A DNA stretch of 62,717 nucleotides from the NCBI RefSeq assembly GCF_030705415.1, contig NZ_JAUZED010000007.1, positions 1 to 62,717 of the forward strand. Reading direction: 5' to 3'. Positions 31,203 through 39,980 of this stretch are shown here, in pieces. A program made the position numbers and the translations under genes. How positions within the stretch are numbered: position 1 is the stretch's first letter; the number at the start of each line of letters is the position of its first letter. The DNA comes from Curtobacterium sp. A7_M15. Lineage in GTDB: Bacteria; Actinomycetota; Actinomycetes; Actinomycetales; Microbacteriaceae. Under the pieces are notes generated by a model. That model was not told where the DNA came from, did no database searches, and worked only from the letters and a program-made list of their open reading frames with translations.

Positions 31203-32899
31203 CGGTCACCTCCGAGCACGGCCTGCACGTAGCGGTCCGGCGACTCCAACGACTCGGCCGCGCGGGTGGCGTACCCGTACAGCGGTCCGGCGACGACGGT
31301 CAGGGCGACCGACCCGAGGACGGCCACGGTCGTCACGCCGACGAGCATGTGCGGCAGCCTGACGCGTGTGGGCGCCTCGCCGACCCCGGCCTGCGTGGCC
31401 GTCGGTGCGGTGGTCGGACGGGAGGCGCGACTCGCGTGGGGTGCGTCGGTGACCGTCACCGAGCCTCCCGGGTGGAACGCCTTGCCCGTCTCCTCGGACA
31501 CCGTCAGCGGCGCCGGTTCCGGCGACCGCAGGTGGGCGTGCGGCTCCGCGGTGCTCGCATGCGGGGCCGCCGCCTCGGCCGCGGGCTTCGGCCGCCAGAA
31601 GGCGGCGTCCCAGACGCGCATGAGCGCGTACAGGGTCAGGAGGCTCGTCACGACCCCGGCGGCGATCGTCGCGTACGCGAGGGGCGAGCCGTCGACCGCC
31701 GCGGCGCGGAAGAGGCCGAGCTTGCCGATGAAGCCGGAGAACGGCGGGATGCCACCGAGGTTGAACGCCGGCACGAGGTAGAGCGCGGCGAGCAGCGGGG
31801 CGGCCTTGAGCAGCCCGCCGAGCGACCGGGTCGAGGTCGTCCCGCCGACGCGCTCCATCAGTCCGGAGACCAGGAAGAGCGTGGTCTGCACGACGATGTG
31901 GTGGACCGTGTAGAACACCGCCGCGGCCGTCCCGGCGACCGAACCGAGGCCGACGCCCATCACCATGAACCCGATGTGGCTGATGAGCGTGAAGGACAGG
32001 AGTCGTTTCACGTCGGTCTGGGACACCGCACCGAGCACGCCGACCACCATCGTCAGGATCGCCACGACGAGGAGCACGGTGTTGAGCTGTGGCCGGGGGA
32101 AGATGATCGTCTCGAGCCGGATGATCGCGTAGATGCCGACCTTCGTCAGCAGACCCGCGAACACCGCCGTGACCGGAGCCGGGGCGGTCGGGTAGGAGTC
32201 CGGGAGCCAGAACGCCAGCGGGAAGACGGCGGCCTTGATCCCGAACCCGATGAGCAGCATCGTGTGGAGCAGCAGCTGCACGTGCTCGGGGAGGTCGGCC
32301 ATCCGCTCGCTGATCTGGGCGATGTTCACCGTGCCCGTGGCGCCGTAGACGAGCCCGATCGAAGCGAGGAAGATCGCCGACGCGATGAGGCTCGTCACGA
32401 TGTAGGTCGTGCCCGCCCGGACGCGCTGCTCGCTGCCGCCGAGGGTGATGAGCACGTAGCTCGCCACCAGCAGCATCTCGAACGCCACGTAGAGGTTGAA
32501 GAGGTCGCCGGCGATGAAGGAGTCGAGGACGCCCGCCGCGAGCACGAGGTACGTCGGGTAGAAGATCGTGACGGGCGCCTCGCCGTCGTCGGCCGCCAGC
32601 CCCTGGCCGATCGAGAAGAGCAGGACGACGAGGAGCACGCTCGCGCTCACGGTGAGGAGCAGGGCGCTCAGCCGGTCGACCACGAGCGAGATGCCGTACG
32701 GCGCGTCCCACCCGCCGACCTGCACGACGATCGTGCCGTGCTGGTCGACCAGCACCATCAGGGTCGCGGCGACGGCCAGGGCGACGACGAGGACCACGAC
32801 GGTGATCGCGCGCTGCAGCTTCTGGTGGTTGAGGAGTCCGAGCGCGACCGCGGCGCCGAGCAGCGGGACGAGGACGAGGAGCGGGACGAGCCAGGTCAT
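31199..32899 (-). CDS. mnhD: Na+/H+ antiporter subunit D
   Basis: 566 residues with about 14 membrane segments of the complex I NuoN/MrpD proton-channel family; the conserved central segment KAAVFPLAFWLPDSYPTAPAPVTAVF is near residue 220. Before the last membrane helix there is an unusual hydrophilic insertion of about 70 residues (roughly 437-508), rich in Pro, Ala, Thr and His. It overlaps mnhC and mnhE by four bases each. Confidence 0.93.
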   Translation of the reverse strand: MTWLVPLLVLVPLLGAAVALGLLNHQKLQRAITVVVLVVALAVAATLMVLVDQHGTIVVQVGGWDAPYGISLVVDRLSALLLTVSASVLLVVLLFSIGQGLAADDGEAPVTIFYPTYLVLAAGVLDSFIAGDLFNLYVAFEMLLVASYVLITLGGSEQRVRAGTTYIVTSLIASAIFLASIGLVYGATGTVNIAQISERMADLPEHVQLLLHTMLLIGFGIKAAVFPLAFWLPDSYPTAPAPVTAVFAGLLTKVGIYAIIRLETIIFPRPQLNTVLLVVAILTMVVGVLGAVSQTDVKRLLSFTLISHIGFMVMGVGLGSVAGTAAAVFYTVHHIVVQTTLFLVSGLMERVGGTTSTRSLGGLLKAAPLLAALYLVPAFNLGGIPPFSGFIGKLGLFRAAAVDGSPLAYATIAAGVVTSLLTLYALMRVWDAAFWRPKPAAEAAAPHASTAEPHAHLRSPEPAPLTVSEETGKAFHPGGSVTVTDAPHASRASRPTTAPTATQAGVGEAPTRVRLPHMLVGVTTVAVLGSVALTVVAGPLYGYATRAAESLESPDRYVQAVLGGDR

Positions 32900-33306
32900 C
32901 GGGTCGCCTCCTGTTCTGCGTCGGTGGTGGTCTCGGGGTCTTCGTCGGCGGGTTCGTCGCGTTCCCGGCCGATTGCCACGTCGGCTTCGTCGACCTCGAC
33001 GTCGTCGGCACGGGACAGCTTCCAGGAGCGGTGGATGAGCGCCAGCAGGAACGCGCTCACCGCGAAGGTGATCACGATCGCGGTGAGGGCGAACGCCTGC
33101 GGGAGCGGGTCCGTGATGCCCTCGGAGCTCTTGCCGATCGGCGGCTTGCCGGCAGCGCCCGACATCACGAGCAGGAGCAGGTTGAGGGCGTTGCCGAGCA
33201 GGAGGAAGCCGAGCAGCATCCTGGTCAGGGAGCGTTCGAGGAGCAGGTAGACCCCGCAGGAGAACAGCACCGCCATCGCGATGACGAGCACGAGGGTGAC
33301 GGTCAC
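32896..33306 (-). CDS. mnhC: Na+/H+ antiporter subunit C
   Basis: 136 residues from GTG at 33306. The N-terminal three helices resemble NuoK (with FLLLGNALNLLLL near residue 35 and the conserved segment DPLPQAFALTAIVI near 68). The last 35 residues are a highly acidic tail. Overlaps mnhA by GTGA. Confidence 0.93.
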   Translation of the reverse strand: MTVTLVLVIAMAVLFSCGVYLLLERSLTRMLLGFLLLGNALNLLLLVMSGAAGKPPIGKSSEGITDPLPQAFALTAIVITFAVSAFLLALIHRSWKLSRADDVEVDEADVAIGRERDEPADEDPETTTDAEQEATR

Positions 33307-36191
33307 GTGGCGCTCCCTTCCGGGGTGGGGGCTTCGGTCATGTCCTGCACGGGGGTCGAGGCGTCCTCGAGGCGCTGCCGGTCGACCTCGGCGCCGAGGC
33401 TGCGGAGGACGTCGAGCACGAGGCCGACGACCACGAGGTACACGCCGATGTCGAAGAACGTGGCGGTGACGAACTCGACGTGGCCGAGCACCGGGACGGT
33501 GGCCTCGAAGAACTCGGAGTAGAGCGCTTCTCGTCCGAAGAACATCGGCACGAGGGCGGTGATCGCGGCCGTCGCGACGCCGAGGCCGAGCAGGCGTCCG
33601 GCTCGGACCGGGGCCGCCGCACCGAGCTCGGCCGGACCGCCCGCGAGGTACCGGGCCGCGAGGGCGATACCGGCGACGAGTCCGCCGGCGAACCCACCGC
33701 CCGCCGCGTTGTGCCCGGCGAAGAGCAGGTACACCGACAGGACGATCAAGCCGTGGAACAGCAGGCGGACGACGACGTCGAGCAGTGCCGAACGGCCCGT
33801 CGGGATCGCGGCGCTCGTCGGCAGCCAGGCGCGGGGTTCGCCGTCCGTGCGCTCGTCGGGATCGGCGGTCAGCCGGGCCGGCAGGTCGCGGAGGCGGGGG
33901 AGCGTGTCCTCGCGGGAGTGCACGAAGATCAGGCTCGCGACGCCCGTCGCGGCGGCGACGACCACGGTCAGCTCGCCGAGGGTGTCCCAGCCCCGGAGGT
34001 CGACGAGGGCGACGTTCACGACGTTCAACCCGTGCCCGAACGAGCTCGTCAACGCCGGCAGGTCCGGCCAGAGCGGCTCGGCGGTCCGGGCAGAGGCGGC
34101 GACGACGACCACGACGGCGAGGGTCAGGCCGGCGAGACCCGCGAAGAGCGCACGGACGACCCGGAAGCGGGACGGGTTGGCGGTGGCGATCCGCGGGGGG
34201 AGCCGCCGCAGCACGAGCACGAACGCGATGAGCGTCACCGTCTCGACGACGAGCTGGGTGAGGGCGAGGTCGACCGCGCCGTGCAGCACGAACAGCACGG
34301 ACATGCCGTACCCGGTCACTCCGACCAGCACCGCCGCGGCGAACCGGGTCCTGGCGGTGAGGACGGCGATCGCCGCGATCGACATGACGAGGACGACGGG
34401 TATCTGGCCCCACGAGTCGGCGAACCGGACGTGGAACGCCCACGGTCCGCCGATGGCCAGGTTGACGAGCGCCCCGGCGACGAACACCGACAGGATGACG
34501 GTCAAGTAGTAGGGGAGCGAGCCACGCTGGACGCCGGCCGTGAGGCCCGTCGCCACCCGGTCGAGTCCGCGCATGAGGTGTCGGTAGGTGCTCGACGCGC
34601 TCGGGGTGCCCGCGAGGCGGTGCTGGAGCGCCTCGACCGGGCGACGCAGGGCGAACAGCGCGAGCCCGCCGAGGAGCGTCACCGCGGAGAGACCGAGCGC
34701 CGGCTCGAGACCGTGCCAGAGCGCGAGGTGCGGGACCTCGCCCGGGAGCGCGGCGGCGTGCGCGGCGGGCTCGATGCCGTGCGCCACGAGGGGCGTCGCG
34801 AGCCCGAGCGCGAGGCCCGTGAGCGCGAGGACGGACGGGACGACGCCGAGGCCGTGCAGCCCGTGCGGTTCGATGTCGGGCACGCCGGGCTTCCGGGCGA
34901 AGGCGCCCCACAGGAACCGCAGCGAGTACGCCACCGTGAGCACCGAGCCGATCGTCACGCCGATGAGCGCGAACCACGCCCACCCGGCGTCGGGTCCGTG
35001 CAGCGAGTCGACGAAGCCCGTGAGCACGGCCTCCTTCGCGACGAACCCGATCGTCGGCGGGATGCCCGCCATCGACAGCAGGGCGAGCACCGCGACGACG
35101 GTCAGCCAGGGCATCCGGCGTCCGAGGCCGCTCAGCTTGGCTAGGTCGCGGGTCCCCGTCACGTGGTCGATCGCGCCCACGACGAGGAACAGGGTCGACT
35201 TGAACGCCGCGTGCGCCACCAGCAGCGCCACCCCGCCGAGGGCGACCTCGGGCGCGCCCCACCCCGCCGCGAGCACGAGGAACCCGAGCTGGGCGACGGT
35301 GCCGTAGGCGAGCAGGAGCTTGATGTCGGTCTGTCGGAGCGCCCGGTAGCCCCCGATGAGCATGCCGAGCACCCCGAGGACGGTGATGGTCTCGCGCCAC
35401 CCGCCGAGCAGCGCGAACGCGGGGGCGAGCCTGGCGACGAGGTAGATGCCGGCCTTGACCATCGCCGCAGCGTGCAGGTACGCACTGACCGGGGTCGGCG
35501 CGGCCATCGCCGCGGGGAGCCAGAAGTGGAACGGCACGATGGCGGACTTCGTCAGCGCGCCGAGCAGGACGAGCACGACGGACACCGAGACGACCGTGCC
35601 CGAGGGCGGGTCATCGACGATCCCGGAGAGCGACGTCGTGCCGGCGGTCACCGACAGCACGACCAGACCGGCGAGCATCGCCAGGCCACCGGCGGTGGTG
35701 ACCACGAGGGCCTGCAAGGCCGCCGCGCGACTCGCACGCTTCACCGAGTCGTGCCCGATGAGCAGGTACGAGAAGACCGTCGTCGCTTCCCACAGCACGA
35801 ACAGCACGATCACGTCGTCGGCGACCACGAGCCCGTACATCGAGCCGGCGAAGGCGGTGAGGACCCCGGCGAACCGTCCGAGACCGGGTTCGTCCCGAGC
35901 GAAGTACGAGGCGCAGTACACGAGCACGAGGGCACCGACGACGCTCACCACGAGGGCGAGGACCCACGACAGGGCGTCCATCCGCAGGGCGATCGCGAGG
36001 TCGAGCTGCGGCACCCACGTGAACCGCTCCGTGACCGCGCCGTGCAACGCCGGACCGGTCTGCGCGACGGTCAGGACCGCGGCTGCTGCCGGTGCGAGGG
36101 CCGCCACGTAGAACACGCGGCGGCCGAGGACGGGGGTCAGGGCGGGGACGATCAGGGCGACGATCGCGAACGCGACGAGGACGGTGACCAT
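33303..36191 (-). CDS. mnhA: Na+/H+ antiporter subunit A, with fused MnhB domain
   Basis: 962 residues. The first 500 or so are the NuoL/MrpA proton-channel core (DALSWVLALVVSVVGALVLVY near 73; LPAAMAAPTPVSAYLHAA near 227), followed by the MrpA C-terminal helices and, from about 820, an MnhB-like domain with GHNAAGGGFAGGL. No separate mnhB exists in the operon, so the fusion supplies it, the usual form in actinobacteria. ATG at 36191 has AGGAGG 6 bases upstream. First gene of the operon. Confidence 0.93.
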   Translation of the reverse strand: MVTVLVAFAIVALIVPALTPVLGRRVFYVAALAPAAAAVLTVAQTGPALHGAVTERFTWVPQLDLAIALRMDALSWVLALVVSVVGALVLVYCASYFARDEPGLGRFAGVLTAFAGSMYGLVVADDVIVLFVLWEATTVFSYLLIGHDSVKRASRAAALQALVVTTAGGLAMLAGLVVLSVTAGTTSLSGIVDDPPSGTVVSVSVVLVLLGALTKSAIVPFHFWLPAAMAAPTPVSAYLHAAAMVKAGIYLVARLAPAFALLGGWRETITVLGVLGMLIGGYRALRQTDIKLLLAYGTVAQLGFLVLAAGWGAPEVALGGVALLVAHAAFKSTLFLVVGAIDHVTGTRDLAKLSGLGRRMPWLTVVAVLALLSMAGIPPTIGFVAKEAVLTGFVDSLHGPDAGWAWFALIGVTIGSVLTVAYSLRFLWGAFARKPGVPDIEPHGLHGLGVVPSVLALTGLALGLATPLVAHGIEPAAHAAALPGEVPHLALWHGLEPALGLSAVTLLGGLALFALRRPVEALQHRLAGTPSASSTYRHLMRGLDRVATGLTAGVQRGSLPYYLTVILSVFVAGALVNLAIGGPWAFHVRFADSWGQIPVVLVMSIAAIAVLTARTRFAAAVLVGVTGYGMSVLFVLHGAVDLALTQLVVETVTLIAFVLVLRRLPPRIATANPSRFRVVRALFAGLAGLTLAVVVVVAASARTAEPLWPDLPALTSSFGHGLNVVNVALVDLRGWDTLGELTVVVAAATGVASLIFVHSREDTLPRLRDLPARLTADPDERTDGEPRAWLPTSAAIPTGRSALLDVVVRLLFHGLIVLSVYLLFAGHNAAGGGFAGGLVAGIALAARYLAGGPAELGAAAPVRAGRLLGLGVATAAITALVPMFFGREALYSEFFEATVPVLGHVEFVTATFFDIGVYLVVVGLVLDVLRSLGAEVDRQRLEDASTPVQDMTEAPTPEGSAT

Positions 36192-36240
36192 CGGGCACCT
36201 CCTCGGGGTCGGGCTGCAGTCCGGCTCACTGGGCCCTCAC

Positions 36241-36270
36241 AGCCTACGGAGAAGGGGATGTGGAGTTCCT
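36241..36270 (-). promoter_or_regulatory. possible mnh operon promoter
   Basis: On the minus strand TAGGCT (36246 to 36241) lies about 50 bases before the mnhA start. GGAAC followed after 17 bases by GTA overlaps it and faintly resembles an ECF-sigma promoter. Neither reading is strong. Confidence 0.3.
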
Positions 36271-36300
36271 GAGTGGCCGGACAGGGAAGTCGATCGAGGA

Positions 36301-37245
36301 TCAGGCTTCGAGCACCACTCTGCCCGTCGACCCACCGACCTGTCCGGCCCAGGCCGCCTCGACCTCCGCCATGCGCGCCGCCGTCGCGTCCACCCGGACC
36401 GTGCCGTCGGCGATCGCCCGCACGATCGCCGGGAGTTCCGCGACGAACGCGGCCCGACCGACCGAGCCCTGGCCGCTCCCGACGATGGTCAGGCCGGACG
36501 CACGGAGCGCTGCGGAGGGGATCCGCGCCTCCTGGCCGGCCGTCGAGCCGATTGCCACCCAGTCGAGTCGGCGTCCGCGGTCCTGCCGCGCCGTGACGAG
36601 CGCGCGCATGACGTCCGCGGCGGGCTGGCCCCACACGTAGTCGATCACCACGTCGACGTCCGCCGCCGCCGCACCGACCGCTTCGGTGTCGCCCAGCGGG
36701 ACCACGAGGTCGGCTCCGAGTGCCGGCAGTTCTGACAGTCGTGTCGCATCGCGTCCGCTCGCGACCACGTGCTCGGCGCCGAGGTGTTTCGCGACCTGTA
36801 CCGCGGCGGAGCCCGAGGCCCCGGTCGCACCGAGGACGAGGACGCGACTGCCCGGAGCGAAGTCGATCCTGCGGCGGAGCGCGACCCACGAGGACATCAC
36901 GGGGTTCGCGCCGGCCGCCACCGCGACGGCGTCCGCACCCTCGGGCAGGACGACGCTGGCCCGCGGGTCCACGGCGACCCGCTCGGCCATCGTGCCGCGC
37001 GTGTCGCTCGCCACCGCGAAGTACCGGAGCGTCCCGTCCGGGAACCGTCCGACCGCGTCGACGCCCGGGATGAGGGGGAGTGCCCCCTCGCTCGTGTAGT
37101 GCGAGCCGTCGGCCTGTGACCGCACCCGAGGGTGGAGTCCGGCGGCGACCACGTCGACGACGACCTCGTCCGCCGTCGGCACGGGGTCGGGGAACTCCTG
37201 CCAGACCGGTGACCGGCCGAACTCGGTGACGACGGCTGCGTGCAT
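36301..37245 (-). CDS. quinone oxidoreductase-like medium-chain dehydrogenase
   Basis: 314 residues of the zinc-independent quinone oxidoreductase branch of the medium-chain dehydrogenases. An N-terminal GroES-like fold is followed by the NADPH loop GATGASGSAAVQVAK near residue 140 (AXXGXXG type). No catalytic zinc Cys is visible. AGGAGG lies 5 bases before the ATG at 37245. It is divergent from a MarR gene with a 34-bp operator between them, so induction by a quinone or electrophile is a sensible guess. Confidence 0.88.
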   Translation of the reverse strand: MHAAVVTEFGRSPVWQEFPDPVPTADEVVVDVVAAGLHPRVRSQADGSHYTSEGALPLIPGVDAVGRFPDGTLRYFAVASDTRGTMAERVAVDPRASVVLPEGADAVAVAAGANPVMSSWVALRRRIDFAPGSRVLVLGATGASGSAAVQVAKHLGAEHVVASGRDATRLSELPALGADLVVPLGDTEAVGAAAADVDVVIDYVWGQPAADVMRALVTARQDRGRRLDWVAIGSTAGQEARIPSAALRASGLTIVGSGQGSVGRAAFVAELPAIVRAIADGTVRVDATAARMAEVEAAWAGQVGGSTGRVVLEA

Positions 37246-37262
37246 GACTGCCTCCTGAAAGG

Positions 37263-37296
37263 TTCGTGTTACGAACAAGTTAGTTCGCAACACGAA
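37263..37296. promoter_or_regulatory. 34-bp MarR operator
   Basis: TTCGTGTTACGAAC (37263-37276) and GTTCGCAACACGAA (37283-37296) are inverted with one mismatch around the 6-base spacer AAGTTA. It lies just upstream of both divergent starts, ahead of the RBS of the oxidoreductase gene and the -10 of the MarR gene (TAGGCT, 37307-37312). Confidence 0.8.
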
Positions 37297-37306
37297 GTGA
37301 GTCAAG

Positions 37307-37312
37307 TAGGCT
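37307..37312 (+). promoter_or_regulatory. -10 hexamer of MarR gene
   Basis: TAGGCT ends 6 bases before the ATG at 37319; leaderless transcript predicted. Confidence 0.5.
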
Positions 37313-37318
37313 CGGGGC

Positions 37319-37735
37319 ATGCAGGAGATGACGGAGGACGAGCGGCTCGTCGACGCCCTCGGCGAGAGCGCGTTCCGGACGATGGGTGCCCTGACCGGCA
37401 TCGCGGCGGACGCCGGGCTCTCGCTGACGCAGCTCCGGGTGCTCGCGATCCTGCGGGACCGGCGGATGCGGATCGGCGACCTCGCGCAGTACCTCGGCCT
37501 CGAGAAGTCGACGATGACCGGACTGGTGGCGCGCGCGTCGGCCAAGGGGCTGCTCGGACGGGTGCCGAACGCCGAGGACGCCCGTGCCGTGGACGTCGTC
37601 ATCACCGATGCCGGGCTGGACGTCGCGCGATCGCTCGAGGCGGCGATCCGAGACGCGCTGCTCCCACTGACGACCAGGCTGCCGGTCGACGACCGCCGCG
37701 AGCTCCGGGTGCTGCTCGAGCGGATGCTGCGCTGA
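37319..37735 (+). CDS. MarR family transcriptional regulator
   Basis: 138 residues; winged helix at about 35-105 (MRIGDLAQYLGLEKSTMTGLVARASAKGL and wing VPNAEDARAVDV). No Cys that could sense oxidants is present, so ligand binding is more likely than thiol switching. It sits opposite the quinone oxidoreductase gene across a long inverted repeat and should repress both itself and that gene. Confidence 0.92.
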   Translation: MQEMTEDERLVDALGESAFRTMGALTGIAADAGLSLTQLRVLAILRDRRMRIGDLAQYLGLEKSTMTGLVARASAKGLLGRVPNAEDARAVDVVITDAGLDVARSLEAAIRDALLPLTTRLPVDDRRELRVLLERMLR

Positions 37736-37742
37736 CGGTGTG

Positions 37743-38513
37743 TCAGCGGCCGTGTGCCCGCGCCGGGATCTGGGTCGCCAACTTGCCGCCGGACACGTCC
37801 AGCAGCGTCCCCGTGACGTACCCGGCTGCATCGCTCGCCACGAACACGAGCAGGTCGGCCACGTCGTCGGCCGTCTCCCACCGACGGAGCGACAGGGTGT
37901 CGAGCAGGCGGTCCTGCGCTTCGGCGGGCATCGCGGCGAACCCGTTCATGGCTGTCGGCACCATCCCCGGTGCGTACGCGTTCACGGTGATGTCCCACGG
38001 GCCGAGCTCGGACGCGAGCACCCGGGTGAACGCCACCACTGCCGACTTCGACGCGGCGTAGGCAGCGCTCCCGACGCTCGGCACGATCGCCGCGAACGAC
38101 GCCGCGTTGATGATCCGTCCGCGCCCGGCGGCCTGCATCACGGGTGCCACGGCCTGGCTCATCAGGAAGGTCCCTCCGAGGTTCACGTCCATGCAGCGGC
38201 GCCAGTCGTCCCACCGCAGGTCGGCGACGGCGCCCTCGACGTTGATGCCGGCGTTGTTCACGAGCACGTCGATCGTGCCGTGCCGGGCGACGACCTCGTC
38301 TACGGCGGCCCGGACGGAGTCGGGATCGGCGACGTTGCAGCGGACCCGGTCGAGTGGCAGTGCGCTGGGCTCGGCCGCGTCGAGTCCGTCGAACGCCAGG
38401 TCGAGCGCGACGACCCGGCACCCCTCCTGGTGGAACCGTGCGGCGATCGTGGCGCCGATGCCGCGTGCCGCTCCGGTCACGACGACCACGCGGTCGGTCA
38501 GGTCGAGGTGCAT
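37743..38513 (-). CDS. SDR family oxidoreductase
   Basis: 256-residue classical short-chain dehydrogenase: TGAARGIG at about 14-21, NNAG near 90, catalytic Ser in NAASF and YAASK near 155. GGGAG lies 5 bases before the ATG at 38513. It is divergent from a second SDR-GntR-SMP30 set, suggesting sugar or sugar-acid oxidation, and is convergent with the MarR gene, 7 bases apart. Confidence 0.9.
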   Translation of the reverse strand: MHLDLTDRVVVVTGAARGIGATIAARFHQEGCRVVALDLAFDGLDAAEPSALPLDRVRCNVADPDSVRAAVDEVVARHGTIDVLVNNAGINVEGAVADLRWDDWRRCMDVNLGGTFLMSQAVAPVMQAAGRGRIINAASFAAIVPSVGSAAYAASKSAVVAFTRVLASELGPWDITVNAYAPGMVPTAMNGFAAMPAEAQDRLLDTLSLRRWETADDVADLLVFVASDAAGYVTGTLLDVSGGKLATQIPARAHGR

Positions 38514-38556
38514 CGTCGCTCCCGTCGTCGGTGCGGCCGTGGTCCGGTCGCGCAGC

Positions 38557-38571
38557 AATAGGCATACTATT
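38557..38571. promoter_or_regulatory. operator overlapping -10 between two SDR genes
   Basis: AATAG (38557-38561) and CTATT (38567-38571) are inverted with a 5-base spacer. They cover the -10 TACTAT (38565-38570), which ends 6 bases before the ATG at 38577. It is a candidate site for the GntR-type regulator encoded downstream. Confidence 0.5.
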
Positions 38572-38576
38572 CCCCC

Positions 38577-39299
38577 ATGAACGACGCACGCGTGCTCTGG
38601 GTCACCGGCGGCGGCAGCGGCATGGGAGCGGCCAGCGCCCGCGCGGCCGCCCGCGACGGCTGGACGGTGGTGCTCAGCGGCCGCCGGGCGGACCGTCTCG
38701 CCGCCGTCGCGACCGCGATCCGCGGCGACGGCGGCACGGCGGACGTGCTGCCCCTCGACGCGAACGACGCGGGGGCCGTCACGGTCGCCCGGGACACCGT
38801 GCTCGAACGGCACGGGCGGCTCGACGGATTGGTCCTCGCCGCCGGTCTCAACAGTCCCCAGCGCCGGTGGGACGACCAGTCGCTGTCGGACTTCCGCGCG
38901 ATCGTCGACACCAACCTCACCGCCGTCGTCACGGTCGTCGACGCGGCACTGCCCGCGTTGCGCGAGTCCGGCGGGATCGTCGTCGTCGTGTCGTCGTACG
39001 CGGGCTGGTCCTTCCAGCCCGGCGCCGGGGTCGCCTACTCGGCGTCGAAGACCGCGCTCGGCTCCGTCGTCCGGACGCTCAACCAGCAGGAGGCAGGACA
39101 CGGCGTCCGAGCGACCCACCTGTGCCCCGGCGACGTCGCCACGGACTTCCTCGACCAGCGTCCCTCGGTACCGGACGCGGCCGCCCGCGCGGTCATGCTG
39201 CAGCCGGAGGACATCGCCCGCACGGTCTCGTTCGTGCTCGAGGCCCCGACGTCCATGCGGGTCGACGAGCTCGTGGTCAGCCCGGTCTCCCAGCGGTGA
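38577..39299 (+). CDS. SDR family oxidoreductase
   Basis: 240 residues: TGGGSGMG at 10-17, AAG in place of NNAG (VLAAGLN), catalytic YSASK near 158. Divergent from the SDR at 37743-38513 and first of a three-gene unit with the GntR regulator and an SMP-30 enzyme; oxidation of a sugar to a lactone that SMP-30 then opens is a consistent scheme (inference). Confidence 0.9.
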   Translation: MNDARVLWVTGGGSGMGAASARAAARDGWTVVLSGRRADRLAAVATAIRGDGGTADVLPLDANDAGAVTVARDTVLERHGRLDGLVLAAGLNSPQRRWDDQSLSDFRAIVDTNLTAVVTVVDAALPALRESGGIVVVVSSYAGWSFQPGAGVAYSASKTALGSVVRTLNQQEAGHGVRATHLCPGDVATDFLDQRPSVPDAAARAVMLQPEDIARTVSFVLEAPTSMRVDELVVSPVSQR

Positions 39300-39955
39300 T
39301 CTTCGAGCGGGTGCTCGACGGGCTCGGTGGCGCGATCGTCGACGGAACCCTGCCGACCGGGCACCGCGACAGCATCGACGGGTTCGTCACCCGCACGGGG
39401 TCGAGCCGCAGCATCGTCCGCGAGGCCGTCCGCGTCCTCGTCGGCCTCGGTCTGCTCAGTGCCGGCCGTCGGGTCGGCCTCCGGGTCCGGCCGCCGTCGG
39501 AGTGGGACGTGCTCGACCCGCGCGTCGTCGGGTGGCGGCTCGCCGGTCCGGACCGCGGTGTCGTCCTCGGCGAACTGCGCGCGCTCCGGCGCGCCGTCGA
39601 GCCGGTGGCCGCTGCGGCAGCCGCCGGGCGTGCGTCCGACGCGTCGCACCGTGCAGACCTGGAGGCGCTGCTCGCCGCCGCCGACCGCCTCGCCGCCGCC
39701 ACCGGTCGGGACGACGCTGCTCCGTTCCTCCAGGCGGACCGCGAAATACACCGGCTGGTACTCGAGCTGTCCGGGAACGCGATGTACGCACGGTTGCACC
39801 GCGTGGTCGCCCGGGCCCTCGACGACCGCGCCGGGATCCGGCCGGGCGTCCACGACGTCGGCCTGCACGTCCGACTCGCCCGCGCCGTGGCCAGCGGCGA
39901 CGCCGACGGTGCCGCGAGGGCGATGACCGCGATCATCGACCGCACGGGCGAATAG
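39296..39955 (+). CDS. GntR family (FadR/FCD subgroup) regulator
   Basis: 219 residues from GTG at 39296 (GTGA overlap with the SDR). Winged helix at about 5-70 (GSSRSIVREAVRVLVGLGLL), then an all-helical FCD domain with the usual metal-site residues Asp in LQADREIHRLV and His in GLHVRLARAV. FCD regulators generally sense organic acids such as sugar acids, in keeping with the neighbouring genes. Confidence 0.9.
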   Translation: MIFERVLDGLGGAIVDGTLPTGHRDSIDGFVTRTGSSRSIVREAVRVLVGLGLLSAGRRVGLRVRPPSEWDVLDPRVVGWRLAGPDRGVVLGELRALRRAVEPVAAAAAAGRASDASHRADLEALLAAADRLAAATGRDDAAPFLQADREIHRLVLELSGNAMYARLHRVVARALDDRAGIRPGVHDVGLHVRLARAVASGDADGAARAMTAIIDRTGE

Positions 39956-39980
39956 GGTCGAGGTGTTCGAAGGAGAGCAC

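Noticed and set aside
31400-31445. Further copy of the hairpin core (GGGAGGCGCGA) inside mnhD
   Set aside because: It is coding sequence for the polar insertion and lacks a pairing arm, so it is most likely coincidence.
36241-36270. ECF-sigma-dependent promoter for the mnh operon
   Set aside because: GGAAC-N17-GTA lacks the usual GTT and overlaps an equally plausible sigma-A -10; kept only as a weak promoter entry.
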